From positions 7,280,001 to 7,344,000 of the forward strand of contig CATNEN010000003.1 in the NCBI GenBank assembly GCA_950097015.1: a DNA stretch of 64,000 nucleotides, read 5' to 3'. This DNA is from Macrostomum hystrix. Lineage: Eukaryota; Platyhelminthes; Macrostomidae. Positions within the stretch are counted from its first letter, which is position 1; the number at the start of each line of letters is the position of its first letter. Positions 11,830-23,045 of the stretch are shown here, piece after piece. The notes under the pieces are model-generated. The model worked only from the letters and a program-made list of their open reading frames with translations. It did no database searches and was not told the origin of the DNA. The position numbers and the translations under genes were made by a program.

Positions 11830-12842
11830 CTGGTTTTCAGTTCCTGATTCAGACACTCCCTCAGTTCCTGATTCAGTCACTCCCTCAGTTCCTGATTCAG
11901 TCACTCAGTTCCTGATTCAGTCACTCCCTCAGTTCCTGATTCAGTCACTCCCTCAGTTCCTGATTCAGTCACTCCCTCAGTTCCTGATTCAGTCACTCAG
12001 TTCCTGATTCAGTCACTGCCTCAGTTCCTGATTCAGTCACTCCCTCAGTTCCTGATTCAGTCACTCCCTCAGTTCCTGATTCAGTCACTCCCTCAGTTCC
12101 TGATTCAGTCACTCCCTCAGTTCCTGATTCAGTCACTCCCTCAGTTCCTGATTCAGTCACTACCTCAGTTCCGGATTCAGTCACTTCCTCAGTTCCTGAT
12201 TCACTCACTCCCTCAGTTCCTGATTCAGTCACTCCCTCAGTTCCTGATTCACTCCCTCAGTTCCTGATTCAGTCACTCCCTAAGTTCCTGATTCAGTCAC
12301 TCCCTCAGTTCCTGATTCAGTCACTACCTCAGTTCCGGATTCAGTCACTTCCTCAGTTCCTGATTCACTCCCTCAGTTCCTGATTCAGTCACTCCCTCAG
12401 TCCCTGATTCAGTCACTCCCTCAGTTCCTGATTCAGTCACTCCCTCAGTTCCTGATTCACTCCCTCAGTTCCTGATTCAGTCACTCCCTCAGTTCCTGAT
12501 TCAGTCACTCCCTCAGTTCCTGATTCAGTCACTCCCTCAGTTCCTGATTCAGTCACTCCCTCAGTTCCTGATTCAGTCCCTCAGTTCCTGATTCACTCCC
12601 TCAGATTCTGATTCAGTCACTCCCTCAGTTCCTGATTCAGTCACTCCCTCAGTTCCTGATTCAGTCACTCCCTCAGTTCCTGATTCAGTCACTCCCTCAG
12701 TTCCTGATTCAGTCACTCCCTCAGTTCCTGATTCAGTCACTCCCTCAGTTCCTGATTCACTCCCTCAGATTCTGATTCAGTCACTCCCTCAGTTCCTGAT
12801 TCAGTCACTCCCTCAGTTCCTGATTCAGTCACTCCCTCAGTT
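11830..12842. repeat. 24-bp minisatellite TTCCTGATTCAGTCACTCCCTCAG
   Basis: About 42 units. Several are shortened by deletion (e.g. ttcctgattcactccctcag), so the frame is broken repeatedly. This argues against a coding role despite the minus-strand period ESGTEGVT. Confidence 0.95.
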
Positions 12843-12878
12843 TACAACATCCAACTGACCCAAAGGGTGTTTTTCCAG

Positions 12879-12959
12879 CTATGCTTCCGTATCTGTATAG
12901 CTGTACCAAGTGTTGCTTATTATATAGCTTACTGGATCTTTGGGTATTCATCCACAACG
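12879..12959 (+). other. candidate 81-bp exon encoding a hydrophobic segment
   Basis: Flanked by a good acceptor (gtttttccag) and an excellent donor (ACG|GTAAGTCC). It is 81 bp, phase 0-0, and open in a frame giving 27 mostly hydrophobic residues beginning LCFRICIAVPSVAYYIAYW, which could form a membrane helix. No partner exon was found, and a second frame is open too. Treat as a lead only. Confidence 0.25.
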
Positions 12960-13137
12960 GTAAGTCCTGACTGGCAAAATGACAGTTTACAACTTATAGC
13001 AATGTTTATCGCCATAAACAGACGTGGGTGGATTCGATTCGTTCGACTACGCAGGTAAATGTAATTCTGTGGCGAGGTGGGCCACCGCTGTAGTGTTCCC
13101 ACCAAGGATTTAAGAGTGGTTAAGAGAGGGAAATAGC

Positions 13138-13431
13138 ATGGACATTCAAACAAGTGCAGCTAATATCTATGCAGGAATAGATTGGTATGCTAGAGAATTC
13201 TCGCATTATTACGAGTATAAGTTCACGGGAGAATTTTACCTTAAATGGCCCGGCTTTCAAAGACTGGCTCCATTCGACTATATCGACTGCGTCTTTTTAT
13301 TACCTTTTCGGATAACGAAATGCCACAAAATAGACGAAAAACGTTTTAGTAATAAAGACTGCATAGTTTTTATGGATACTAGGGGTGCAACACCGAAGCA
13401 AAGAATGATACTTAAGATTAATAATGCTTAA
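13138..13431 (+). other. unrecognised 97-codon ORF
   Basis: ATG-initiated frame rich in aromatic residues (AGIDWYAREF, FYLKWPGF), with no family I recognise and no splice or promoter support. It lies between the 24-bp array and a SINE family B copy. Possibly a chance ORF or a relic. Confidence 0.15.
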
Positions 13432-13445
13432 AAACTCGACCAAGA

Positions 13446-13690
13446 TGACACAGTTGTTCAGGTGCCACCTATTTGTGTCCTTTAGCGAGACACTTAGCTC
13501 TGCATTGCTTCATTTCACCCGACTGTTAAATGGGTACAAGCATCAGCTGGGGTCATTGAGGGTGGGTGTGGCGTCCCCCCAGTCCATGGACTGAACAGCC
13601 GTACGCAGCCTTCAGATGCGCCGCGCAATAGCTGCGGCTGTGCTGTCGGCTGCACATCTGGTCTATCAGGCAGCGAACACTCACCCTGTG
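13446..13690 (+). repeat. SINE family B copy
   Basis: Body of family B: tttgtgtcctttagcgagac, aaatgggtac, cgtccccccagtccatgg, gcgccgcgcaatagctgcgg and ggctgcacatctgg, all in the order of the full copy at 36.7 kb. The tRNA-like head is largely degraded or missing. The 3' end lacks the TTA-rich tail. Confidence 0.8.
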
Positions 13691-14197
13691 CCTTGGGGGT
13701 TTGGTCCTTATGTGCGCAAATTTCACGATAAAACAATCAAGACAATGTCACTGATTCTGCGCCAAAAATTGAGTCCAGGAGCTTAAAAGTCCGACGTTTT
13801 AACGATCTCAAGAAGTACAAAACACAATTCAGTGTTCTAACTCGTAAACCGGATATGCAAATTATAACGTAGGCTTATATTAATAAATTGTATTCTACTG
13901 GTACTTGGCTCGTCAACTATTCTCGCACAAATGATCTTGAAAGACCCAAAGTACGCTCCTCTTCTAAAATTCTCACTGTCTCGCTCAATCTTTCTTAACG
14001 TTTTCTTTCACTCGGCATTTCGAGCGGAACGCTCCTTAGAGAGAAAAAAGGAAGAATTTCAAACGCGAAATTTCGTCTGAGATTTCGCTGCAACTCGCGT
14101 GCTCCCGGTCACCGAAGCCACTGCGTCATGTTTGGTCACGCGGAAACTTTCTGAGGTGCTTCCGTAATTAATTATAAAGCGAAGAAATTAGTTTAGT
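13691..14197. other. intergenic, no gene recognised
   Basis: Unique sequence between the SINE B copy and the 20-bp array. No supported ORF. Confidence 0.5.
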
Positions 14198-14783
14198 TCT
14201 GTCAACCGGTATTCTACTCTGCCAACAGGTATTCTACTCTGCCAACAGGTATTCTACTCTGCCAACAGGTATTCTACTCTGCCAACATGTATTCTACTCT
14301 GCCAACAGGTATTCTACTCTGCCAACAGGTATTCTACTCTGCCAACATGTATTCTACTCTGCCAACAGGTATTCTACTCTGTCAGCTCTTATTCTACTCT
14401 GTCAACAGGTATTCTACTCTGTCAGCTGTTATTCTACTCCGCCGAACAGGTATTCTACTCTGTCAACCGGTATTCTACTCTGTCAGCTGTTATTCTACTC
14501 TGTCAGCTGTTATTCTACTCTGTCAGCTGTTATTCTACTCTGTCAACAGGTATTCTACTCTGCCAACAGGTATTCTACTCTGTCAGCTGTTATTCTACTC
14601 TGTCAGCTGTTAGTCTACTCTGTCAGCTGTTATTCTACTCTGTCAGCTGTTATTCTACTCTGTCAGCTGTTATTCTACTCTGTCAGCCGTTATTCTACTC
14701 TGTCAGCTGTTATTCTACTCTGCCAACAGGTATTCTACTCTGCCAACAGGTATTCTACTCTGCCAACAGGTATTCTAATCTGT
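14198..14783. repeat. 20-bp minisatellite with two interspersed unit types
   Basis: About 29 copies of TATTCTACTCTG plus an 8-nt variable end. One type ends CCAACAGG and the other TCAGCTGT (with the palindrome CAGCTG). The CCAACAGG type dominates both array ends, and the TCAGCTGT type fills the middle. A mixed unit (gtcaaccgg) and a one-base insertion (gccgaacagg) also occur. Confidence 0.96.
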
Positions 14784-15517
14784 CTAGGAACAGTCCTAGG
14801 ATTACCCGAGTTCACTCACTAGACTATTATTGTGGTAGTTCTACTATTGCACCGTTTTTGTCAATTCTCTCCCAGCATAGAGATTATCTTTATCCATTTG
14901 TGACATTGGCCTCATATTTTCCTCCCATAGCTCAGTAGGCGCACTATTTTAGGCGCACAATTTCGCGGCTTTAATCGCCTATCGTCGTTGTGCATTAGTG
15001 AAATTGAATAGAGAAATTAAATGGTTGGTTTTTGAGCTACCAAAAGCCTCCAAGCCATTTCAATTTTCCCCGCAATGGGACAGAGAGGGGGTTGTTGGTT
15101 TTAGTACTTTAATATACTATCTCCGTTTACTGTCTCCGCCCATTTTCATTCCTGATCACTGGCTGAAATTGCCATTACATAGCAAAACCGAATATTTGAT
15201 TTGGTTCAGTCGCTGCATAATAAAGTGTATTTTGATGAAGAATAAAGGCGAAAAAAAAGGCTCTTCAGTTTTAAGTAGGCTCAAACTTTTATGTGGATTT
15301 ATTAATAATTCTAAGTTGAATTTTATTTATGATGAAAGTGGAACGCATCAAACACTGCGTCAAATTGCACGTGTGACCGCGGCTGCCCTATTCCATAGCC
15401 GAAGCGACTAGCAACTTAACATTGCTGTAAATGTAAACTCATAGCTCTCTTGTAAACGTAAACCCGGCCTCTTAAAATTCATTTTCTCCCATGTCTTACC
15501 CCTCCTCTGTCGCATCT
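14784..15517. other. spacer with an unrecognised 137-codon ORF (14998-15411, plus)
   Basis: The ORF begins KLNREIKWLVFELPK and has no domain that I recognise, no clear splice sites and average composition. It is the longest non-repeat frame in this stretch, so it is recorded, but I would not call a gene on this evidence. Confidence 0.2.
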
Positions 15518-17764
15518 CTTTGATGTCTTACCTCTCTGTTGTCTCTCATCTCTCTGATGTCTCATCTCTCTGGGGTCTCATCTCTCTGGTGTCTCATCTC
15601 TCTGGTGTCTCATATCTCTGGTGTCTCATCTCTCTGGTGTCTCATCTCTCTGGTGTCTCATCTCTTTGGTGTCTCATCTCTCCCGTGTCTCATCTCTCCC
15701 GTGTCTCATCTCTCTCGTGTCTCATCTCTCCCGTGTCTCATCTCTCCCGTGTCTCATCTCTCTCGTGTCTCATCTCTCTGGTGTCTCATCTCTCTGGTGT
15801 CTCATCTCTCTGGTGTCTTATCTCTCTGGTGTCTCATCTCTCTGGTGTCTCATCTCCCTGGTGTCTCAGCTCTCTGGTGTCTCATCTCTCTGGTGTCTCA
15901 TCTCTCTGGTGTCTCATCTCTCTGGTGTCTCATCTCTCTGGTGTCTCTCATCTCTCTGGTGTCTCATCTCTCTGGTGTCTCATCTCTCTGGTGTCTCATC
16001 TCTCTGGTGTCTCATCTCTCTGGTGTCTCATCTCTCTGGTGTCTCATCTCTCTGGTGTCTCATCTCTCTGGTGTCTCATCTCTCTGGTGTCTCATCTCTC
16101 TGATGTCTCATCTCTCTGGTGTCTCATCTCTCTGGTGTCTCATCTCTCTGGTGTCTCATCTCTCTGGTGTCTCATCTCTCTGGTGTCTCATCTCTCTGGT
16201 GTCTCATCTCTCCGGTGTCTCATCTCTCTGGTGTCTCATCTCTCTGGTGTCTCATCTCTCTGGTGTCTCATCTCTCTGGTGTCTCATCTCTCTGATGTCT
16301 CATCTCTCTGGTGTCTCATCTCTCTGGTGTCTCATCTCTCTGGTGTCTCATCTCTCTGGTGTCTCATCTCTCTGGTGTCTCATCTCTCTGGTGTCTCTCA
16401 TCTCTCTGGTGTCTCATCTCTCTGGTGTCTCATCTCTCTGGTGTCTCATCTCTCCGGTGTCTCATCTCTCTGGTGTCTCATCTCTCTGGTGTCTCATCTC
16501 TCTGGTGTCTCATCTCTCTGGTGTCTCATCTCTCTGGTGTCTCATCTCTCTGGTGTCTCATCTCTCTGGTGTCTCATCTCTCTGATGTCTCATCTCTCTG
16601 GTGTCTCATCTCTTTGGTGTCTCATCTCTCCCGTGTCTCATCTCTCCCGTGTCTCATCTCTCTCGTGTCTCATCTCTCCCGTGTCTCATCTCTCCCGTGT
16701 CTCATCTCTCTCGTGTCTCATCTCTCTGGTGTCTCATCTCTCTGGTGTCTCATCTCTCTGGTGTCTCATCTCTCTGGTGTCTCATCTCTCTGGTGTCTCA
16801 TCTCTCTGGTGTCTCTCATCTCTCTGGTGTCTCATCTCTCTGGTGTCTCATCTCTCTGGTGTCTCATCTCTCCGGTGTCTCATCTCTCTGGTGTCTCATC
16901 TCTCTGGTGTCTCATCTCTCTGGTGTCTCATCTCTCTGGTGTCTCATCTCTCTGGTGTCTCATCTCTCTGGTGTCTCATCTCTCTGGTGTCTTATCTCTC
17001 TGGTGTCTCATCTCTCTGGTGTCTCATCTCCCTGGTGTCTCAGCTCTCTGGTGTCTCATCTCTCTGGTGTCTCATCTCTCTGGTGTCTCATCTCTCTGGT
17101 GTCTCATCTCTCTGGTGTCTCATCTCTCTGGTGTCTCATCTCTCTGGTGTCTCATCTCTCTGGTGTCTCATCTCTCTGGTGTCTCATCTCTCTGGTGTCT
17201 CATCTCTCTGGTGTCTCATCTCTCTGGTGTCTCATCTCTCTGATGTCTCATCTCTCTGGTGTCTCATCTCTCTGGTGTCTCATCTCTCTGGTGTCTCATC
17301 TCTCTGGTGTCTCATCTCTCTGGTGTCTCATCTCTCTGGTGTCTCATCTCTCCGGTGTCTCATCTCTCTGGTGTCTCATCTCTCTGGTGTCTCATCTCTC
17401 TGGTGTCTCATCTCTCTGGTGTCTCATCTCTCTGATGTCTCATCTCTCTGGTGTCTCATCTCTCTGGTGTCTCATCTCTCTGGTGTCTCATCTCTCTGGT
17501 GTCTCATCTCTCTGGTGTCTCATCTCTCTGGTGTCTCTCATCTCTCTGGTGTCTCATCTCTCTGGTGTCTCATCTCTCTGGTGTCTCATCTCTCCGGTGT
17601 CTCATCTCTCTGGTGTCTCATCTCTCTGGTGTCTCATCTCTCTGGTGTCTCATCTCTCTGGTGTCTCATCTCTCTGGTGTCTCATCTCTCTGGTGTCTCA
17701 TCTCTCTGGTGTCTCATCTCTCTGATGTCTCATCTCTCTGTGGTCTCATTTCACCCATGTCTCA
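15518..17764. repeat. 16-bp minisatellite GGTGTCTCATCTCTCT with higher-order blocks
   Basis: About 140 copies. Marker variants (GATGTCTC, TCCGGTGTC, GTGTCTCTCATC, a TCCCGTGTC/TCTCGTGTC run) recur at fixed offsets. The block at about 16101-16590 is repeated 1,140 bp later at 17241-17730, and the TCCCGTGTC run at 15664 recurs at 16612 (948 bp). Sixteen is not a multiple of three, so one frame reads through all phases. The 781-aa frame and its overlapping siblings come from that and are not genes. Confidence 0.97.
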
Positions 17765-18814
17765 TCTGCCTCCCTCGAGAAGTACAAACTAATGGATCGG
17801 ATCGCAGAAGATTAATTCTAGTGTGGTATTCTATCGATCACGTGTCGAATTCTCAATCAAAGTGATGCCAAGTCTCGAATACTGAGTCTCATTTGCTGGG
17901 CGATTTCGCCTTTGAAAAAAAAACGATGGGACGACACGAATGCTTTTACTTCAAGCCGTGGGCTAGTTCAGTGTCCCATTGTATATAGCTTTTTCTGTTC
18001 CTTTATTCTGCTGCTTCAAATCATTCATGACATTCTTGCTTAGAATTGTCAAGCAAAAGCAGGAAATAAAAGGCCATTCAAAATTGTAACTAGGTGCATT
18101 GAAATTTTGAATTCTGTCAACGCAGCATTTGTCTTTTAAACTGTCAGAACTGGCTAAAAGCCATGCCATGAACTGTCTGCCTGTTTGTCTGTCAAATTCG
18201 CGCCAATGTATAGTGTGGTTTAGTGTATCATTTTGGGCGCAGCAAATGAAATTACGGCAGCCAGTGCGAATTTGCCAGCGCGTTGGGAACATGCGGAAAC
18301 TGTAGCTTTTGCAACCAATATTGCAGAATTGAGAGCTGGTAAAGTAAAAACGGTTCCCATCGAGAGGGCCGGGGACAGGCAGCGTCCCATCTTGCTTCCC
18401 ACGTCGCGTCCCTCGAACCAGTCAGTCCGCCACTTATTGGCTCCCAGATCGGGCTTCCCTGTATTAAATTTCCACTGCGGGGGTCTCCATTTGCTCCGTG
18501 CTACGAATGGGAGAGGAATAGATTAGAGCGAGAGGAGAGCGAAGAAGAGGCCAAGCAAAAACTGAAGCACTGCCGATTCGTATTCAGCTTCAAGCCTCAG
18601 CGACCTTCTTTCAATTCAATTTCTGGTGAGAAAGAGAAAAAAGAGATTGAGACGCGTTCAGCTTCCAAATTAATATTATCTGTCCACAAAAACAGGCGCG
18701 CAGCTGTGACTTCTCAAACAATCAGAGACACAGACATCAGCTTCATCGCATATTCTACTAAAGTAGTTCTCATTTGGCCTAAGCAAAGTACTCGTACATT
18801 CCTAGCGAACAGCC
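17765..18814 (+). promoter_or_regulatory. GPCR 1 upstream region / probable promoter and 5' UTR
   Basis: No coding sequence is recognised. A GC-richer patch at 18350-18500 contains an inverted CCAAT box (cttattggctc, near 18437), about 370 bp upstream of the GPCR start. The sequence is AT-rich before that. Short frames here (17963-18292, 18233-18526) look like chance. Confidence 0.4.
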
Positions 18815-19987
18815 ATGCTTTCGACCGCCGTCAAGCGCATGATTCTGCTATCCAACTCGTCGCACGAATGCGAGAATGCCACGAGGTCAAACACCTCTCA
18901 TCTAAACGATCTGTTCGGCTTGAAAGCCTACAAAGTGCTGATGATTTGCCTACCAATGATCAATTGCATGCTGAACAGTCTATGCTTTCAGGTGTTCCGA
19001 TGGATGAAGCCCAACAACCAGTTCAACCGCATCCTCATGTACCTGTCCGTGGCTGAGGTCCTGTTTCAGTTCATGTTCGCCTATCACCAACTGATTTTCC
19101 TACTGATGGAGACCAATCAGCTGGTGATGCGAACTTTGATCGAGGCTCAGATTGTAGCTGTCAGCATCGTGACATCAATCGTCCTACTCACAGCCTGCCA
19201 CCTCATCCGCAACTGGATGGTTGTACTGATCAGCTACTATCGCTACTGCTCCGCCTCAGTGCCCAGCTTGCGGTCATGCTTCTTCACAGGAAATTTGCGT
19301 CTAAAGAGCATCTGCTTGGTACTACTGTGCGTGCTGATAGCCCTGCCGCGCAGCCTCGAGTTCAGTATCGTCGTCTGCTCCTTCGCTCAACAGGTCACGC
19401 ACATAGACAGCAACCTTAGCGAGAAGCCGCTTTACAGAATGCTATACCTTGGCCTGATCCTGTTCCTGGCGCAGAACGTCGGACCTGTGATGCTGCTGCT
19501 GGTATTCAGTGTGTGCCTATGCCACATCCTGTATAGACAACGCCGGACTCGCATGACCATGCAGAGCAGCGACCGGAACTCAAGGAATCGCCGCAATGGC
19601 TCCGAGGCCAGTCGCCAGTCCGGCACCAGGCTGGTCATTGTCCTGTGCGCCGTGTTCCTGACCTGCGAGATACCGACTCTACTGAAGGTGATCGACCCAA
19701 TGCGGACGCGGCTGCACTTCCTGGGCTACACAACCAACTTGCTGACCTGCGTGGACTCTACCCTTAACATTATTGTTTATTATTTGAGCAATCGAGAATT
19801 CAAGCGTGTCATCAGACTCCGCCTGCCGTGTTGGCTCAATCGGAGACAAAGCGCCAACCAGCAGACTTCTCCGGCTCCAGTTGCTGCTGAAGCAGTACCG
19901 TTAATGCCTCTGGTATCACCTGAGGCTCATGAAGAGAACAAGCCGGCTAGTCAGGACAGCAAAGTTTCTGGACATACTGGGATGTGA
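18815..19987 (+). CDS. rhodopsin-class 7TM receptor (GPCR 1), single exon, 390 aa
   Basis: Intronless. The N-terminus carries three N-glycosylation sequons (NSS, NAT, NTS within residues 14-28). Seven hydrophobic segments follow. TM1 is at about 39-61. TM2 contains LSVAE, where LxxAD is usual. TM3 runs into RNWMVVLISYYRYCSA, so the DRY motif is YRY: the Arg is kept and the acidic residue lost. The third loop is Arg-rich. TM6 reads LVIVLCAVFLTCEIP. TM7 has DSTLNIIVYYLSNREFKR, a NIIVY version of NPxxY. The tail is Gln/Pro/Ala-rich. It is paralogous to GPCR 2 at 29.1 kb, sharing the RNWxxVxIS..RY, VIVLC..FL..E.P and SNRxF blocks. The architecture resembles invertebrate neuropeptide receptors, but the ligand cannot be inferred. 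The ATG at 18815 precedes the sequons and all TMs; an internal Met at residue 9 is possible. AATAAA follows at 20075. Confidence 0.88.
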   Translation: MLSTAVKRMILLSNSSHECENATRSNTSHLNDLFGLKAYKVLMICLPMINCMLNSLCFQVFRWMKPNNQFNRILMYLSVAEVLFQFMFAYHQLIFLLMETNQLVMRTLIEAQIVAVSIVTSIVLLTACHLIRNWMVVLISYYRYCSASVPSLRSCFFTGNLRLKSICLVLLCVLIALPRSLEFSIVVCSFAQQVTHIDSNLSEKPLYRMLYLGLILFLAQNVGPVMLLLVFSVCLCHILYRQRRTRMTMQSSDRNSRNRRNGSEASRQSGTRLVIVLCAVFLTCEIPTLLKVIDPMRTRLHFLGYTTNLLTCVDSTLNIIVYYLSNREFKRVIRLRLPCWLNRRQSANQQTSPAPVAAEAVPLMPLVSPEAHEENKPASQDSKVSGHTGM

Positions 19988-20074
19988 AGCTTCATCAAAT
20001 TGGTGTCGAACCGTGAGCACCTTTTGCAGCAGGATGACTAGCAGATACTTTATATTTTTAAGGGCTCTGCTTTG

Positions 20075-20080
20075 AATAAA
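20075..20080 (+). terminator. polyadenylation signal of GPCR 1
   Basis: AATAAA 88 bp after the GPCR 1 stop codon. Confidence 0.7.
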
Positions 20081-20193
20081 CGTTCCTTCTGCTTTATATT
20101 ATAAAGACTACATTTTTGCATCACACTTGTGTTTTACCGATAACTCACCAACTGTAATTCCAAAACTATATATTTGATTATAATTGCGTTCAC

Positions 20194-20518
20194 AGGGGGT
20201 CGGTGGCAGAGCGGTTATCGCGTTTGCCTCTCGCGATCCACGGTCCCTCAGTTCGATTCCACGGCGAGGCCACATTCATTTGGTGCGCAGCCGCGGAGAA
20301 AAGGCTTGGGGGCTTGTCGTCCAATTTACGCCCTCGAGGGCCAACCTCCAAGGCACAGTGAAATGTACACTGCCTGACGATGAGAAAGTCAGGGCCGATG
20401 TACACACCTGTGTGAGCGTATGCCTGCGTAGAGTATCTTGTGCGTGTGTGCTCAGGAGTCAGCGAAATGGGCAGAATTGCCTCCTCGCTGGCTGCGGGTC
20501 TAGTGTCACTAAATGATG
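20194..20518 (+). repeat. SINE family A, tRNA-derived, near full length
   Basis: The head has an A-box-like tggcagagcggttatcgcg and a B box agttcgattcc, so it is tRNA-derived and potentially Pol III transcribed. Body landmarks are cgcagccgcggagaaaaggc, cgacgatgagaaagtcaggg-like, cacctgtgtgagcgtatgcc and gcgggtctagtgtcactaaatgatg. It lacks the ccgcagccctcctgcaat 3' end and the TTA tail of other copies. It starts about 115 bp past the GPCR 1 poly(A) signal. Confidence 0.88.
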
Positions 20519-22199
20519 TTTTTATTTCCGGACAAGTAGTAATCCTAACCCCATGTGCGTCTTTCATTTGCTTTGATGTGGAGACTTGTAGAGCGCCTAT
20601 ATTCTCAGCGAAATTCTCAGACATCACTACCTCTATATTATTGTTCTAACTCGTTTTAGAAAGTTTCTAGAACGAGAAAAACAAGCGATTTCGCTATTCA
20701 AATCTGCTTTTGAAGCCTCGACTGTTTGCATCGATGGAGTGACTTTTTATTTGATTTCAAATCGACTCCATAACGCGAAATTAAATGAATAATTCTATGA
20801 GTTCCGTGCACTTTTCAGCATCTACGTAGAGGGCAAACAAGTGAAAGTTATAATCCGTATTTGTCTACGATACCTAGACAAACACGTTGTACTCATGCGA
20901 CAGACAATTTTGTCACTTCCTTTCCCTGCTTAGTGCGGTCTGTCACTTTAATGTGCACTTTAATATTTAACTAAAAATCGCCTAGACATTATTTTCGCAT
21001 ACAAATGACACGTGTTAGATTGCTTTTGAAATGGCTATACTTTTATTCTTACAACAGAGTAGTACCAAATATGAAAGGTTAAAATAATAGTTTTAATTAA
21101 ACGATTCGCATCCGTGGTCTAAGAATTACGTGTATCAGAGAACGTTCGTACTGATTTCATGGGAAATTTTGTCTTTTGTCTTTGATAGTCCGCTAATTTT
21201 GTTCTCTCGCTATCTTTCTCTCTCTTTCTTGTCCGTCAGTCAGAGCGCAGACCTATGATAGTGTGTCTTTGTATCTAAGGAAACAAAAAACGAAAACACA
21301 CGCATTGATCGACCATCGAATCAATCACGCCTTAGCGCAAAGATCTGCCATCATAGACACCCTAGAGCGTTAAGATCGGCCTACGTAGTTGGAGATTAGC
21401 AAGATTGAGACAAAGAAGATATCTCGTGATCAATTGATTGATTTTGTTCTCTAAAAATATTTTCCAAAGAGTATACTTATATAGTGGTGCAATTGTCGAT
21501 TTAATGCTTATCGATATTTTTTATCAGACTTCATGTGCGATAAGGTGCTGGCTAGTTAATTAACGGAGTTTTTTCTTGTGATATAGTGGGATTGATCGAT
21601 TCAATAATAATTAATAATTGATTCCACCTGCCCCGATAGGGCCAGATGTGCAGCCGACAGCACAGCCGCAGCTATTGCGCAGCGCATCTGAAGGCTGCGT
21701 ACGGCTGTTCAGTCCATGGACTGGGGGGACGCCACACCCACCCTCAAATAACCCAGCTGATGCTGGTACCCATTTAACAGCTGGGTGAACTGAAGCAATG
21801 TAAAGTTAAGTGTCTTGCAGAATCGAACCCCCGACCTTCAGAGATGCTCTAACCACCGCCTCTTCAATATTTAAGCAATATTGCATCAGAAATTAAGTGT
21901 CAGTATTCGGCTTGAATAGCTGGATGTGAAAGAAATTTGTAATACTAAGTTAAAATGTACTCTATGTTCGGTCATTTGGTTCGGGAGCTATCGTGAAGTA
22001 GGCAGTGGGTAATTGAAATATCCCCGTTGTCTTTCTATAGGGATAGCAATAGTGTGGTCCTTCTACTGTTAGAAAGCAAGTTTCTAAGGCATTCAAAGAA
22101 TTATACTCTTCGTCACTGAATCAGAACACTTTTAAAATTCCCGAGAGACTTAAAAAGCTGTTAGAAGCACACCCTGCTACAGCCTAGTTTATTATGTAA
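20519..22199. other. AT-rich intergenic region with a SINE B copy
   Basis: No gene recognised. It holds the SINE family B copy at 21610-21868 (listed separately). Confidence 0.55.
21610..21868 (-). repeat. SINE family B copy, reverse orientation
   Basis: Reverse complement of the 36.7 kb copy, including the TTAATAATTGATT-type tail at its left end, ggccagatgtgcagccgac, ccatggactggggggacgcc, tacccatttaacagctgggtgaac, and a tRNA-like B box (aatcgaacccccgacctt). An internal deletion joins the B box to the cagacact region. Confidence 0.88.
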
Positions 22200-22203
22200 C
22201 CAG

Positions 22204-23041
22204 GGCCAATTTTATAAGGCCTTGATCATAGATAAAAATCTATGGAACCATTATTGATTTTATCATGTGCCACTTTTATAAATAAGTGATAGAAAATCCG
22301 TCCACTCCGGGCATCCTGCCATAGACATATTGCGCTGTTGCCGAGAAAAACTAGCGATAAAATCATACGATTTTCAATCCTGCTTGTGACTAGTATAAGC
22401 CTAACTCGACATCATCATGGATTTTATTCAACTTTGGGATGTTGAGGACGAGGTGCACAACCGGGCTCCTCGAGTGTTCATTCCCCGCGAATTTTTCGAC
22501 GGTGAGATCGACTTTGTCCAGCGCTTCCGCCTCAATCGTGCCACGTTCGAGGACCTAGAGCGCAGGATCGGTCTGGTCATGCTCCACCCCACTCGTCGAA
22601 ACGGGGCCCTCACGCCTACGCACCAAATTTTGACGGGCGTTGCGATTCTACGCGACCAATTCGTTTTATCACGTAGTCAGAGATGCTCATGGGCCATCCG
22701 AGGCCACCGTTTGCCAAGTCGTGAAGCGAGTCACCAACGCTATAAATGACATCCTTTTCGCTTATTATAGGCAAAGATTTAGAGTGAAAGAGCTGTATGC
22801 AGAGCGGCGCTGGTACCACTTGACGAAATTAGACTGACGAGACGTATATGGGAGAACTTCCAAATTTGGGACTAAATATAGTTCTTTCCATTCATACCCT
22901 TTTACGAACTGTTTGATTAATTACCAATTTCCATCATTTCCATCATGGCTTTATAAAATAGGATTTCAATAGATTGATAACTGGTGGGCCATCTGCGATT
23001 TTTAACCATAGGTTTTTTACCAAGGCGTTATAAAATTGGCC
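22204..23041 (+). mobile_element. decayed PIF/Harbinger DNA transposon, 838 bp, with TIRs and CCAG target duplication
   Basis: Terminal inverted repeats: left GGCCAATTTTATAAGGCCTTG and right (reverse complement) GGCCAATTTTATAACGCCTTGG, then looser similarity as far as ctatgg. The flanks are CCAG on both sides (22200-22203 and 23042-23045), a short direct duplication as expected for this superfamily (typically 3 bp). The interior carries a broken HARBI1-like transposase N-terminus. The catalytic half is missing, so this is a non-autonomous deletion derivative. Confidence 0.85.
22417..22836 (+). pseudogene. HARBI1-like (PIF/Harbinger) transposase remnant, frameshifted
   Basis: The first frame (ATG at 22417) has the family's N-terminal region: FVQRFRLNRATFEDLERRI, then HPTRRNGALTPTHQIL. 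Around 22640 homology moves to another frame, LRFYATNSFYHVVRDAHG followed by SEATVCQVVKRVTNAIND, so a frameshift separates the two halves. A stop follows soon after, and the DDE catalytic domain is absent. It cannot encode an active transposase. Confidence 0.82.
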
Positions 23042-23045
23042 CCAG

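Noticed and set aside
14998-15411. 137-aa ORF as a gene
   Set aside because: No domain, no promoter or splice evidence. A chance ORF of this size is plausible. Recorded as low-confidence content of the spacer.
15520-17865. 781-codon ORF of SLVSHLSGVSSLWCLI repeats
   Set aside because: A 16-bp repeat read through three phases. Overlapping frames of the same kind are open at once.
20194-20275. Possible tRNA gene (A and B boxes)
   Set aside because: It is the head of a dispersed SINE with the same body at several loci. It does not fold convincingly as a complete tRNA with an anticodon arm by eye.
20190-20627. 145-codon minus ORF and other frames at 20.2-20.6 kb
   Set aside because: Lie on a SINE family A copy. 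The same frames occur in other copies (42.8, 48.7, 53.3 kb).
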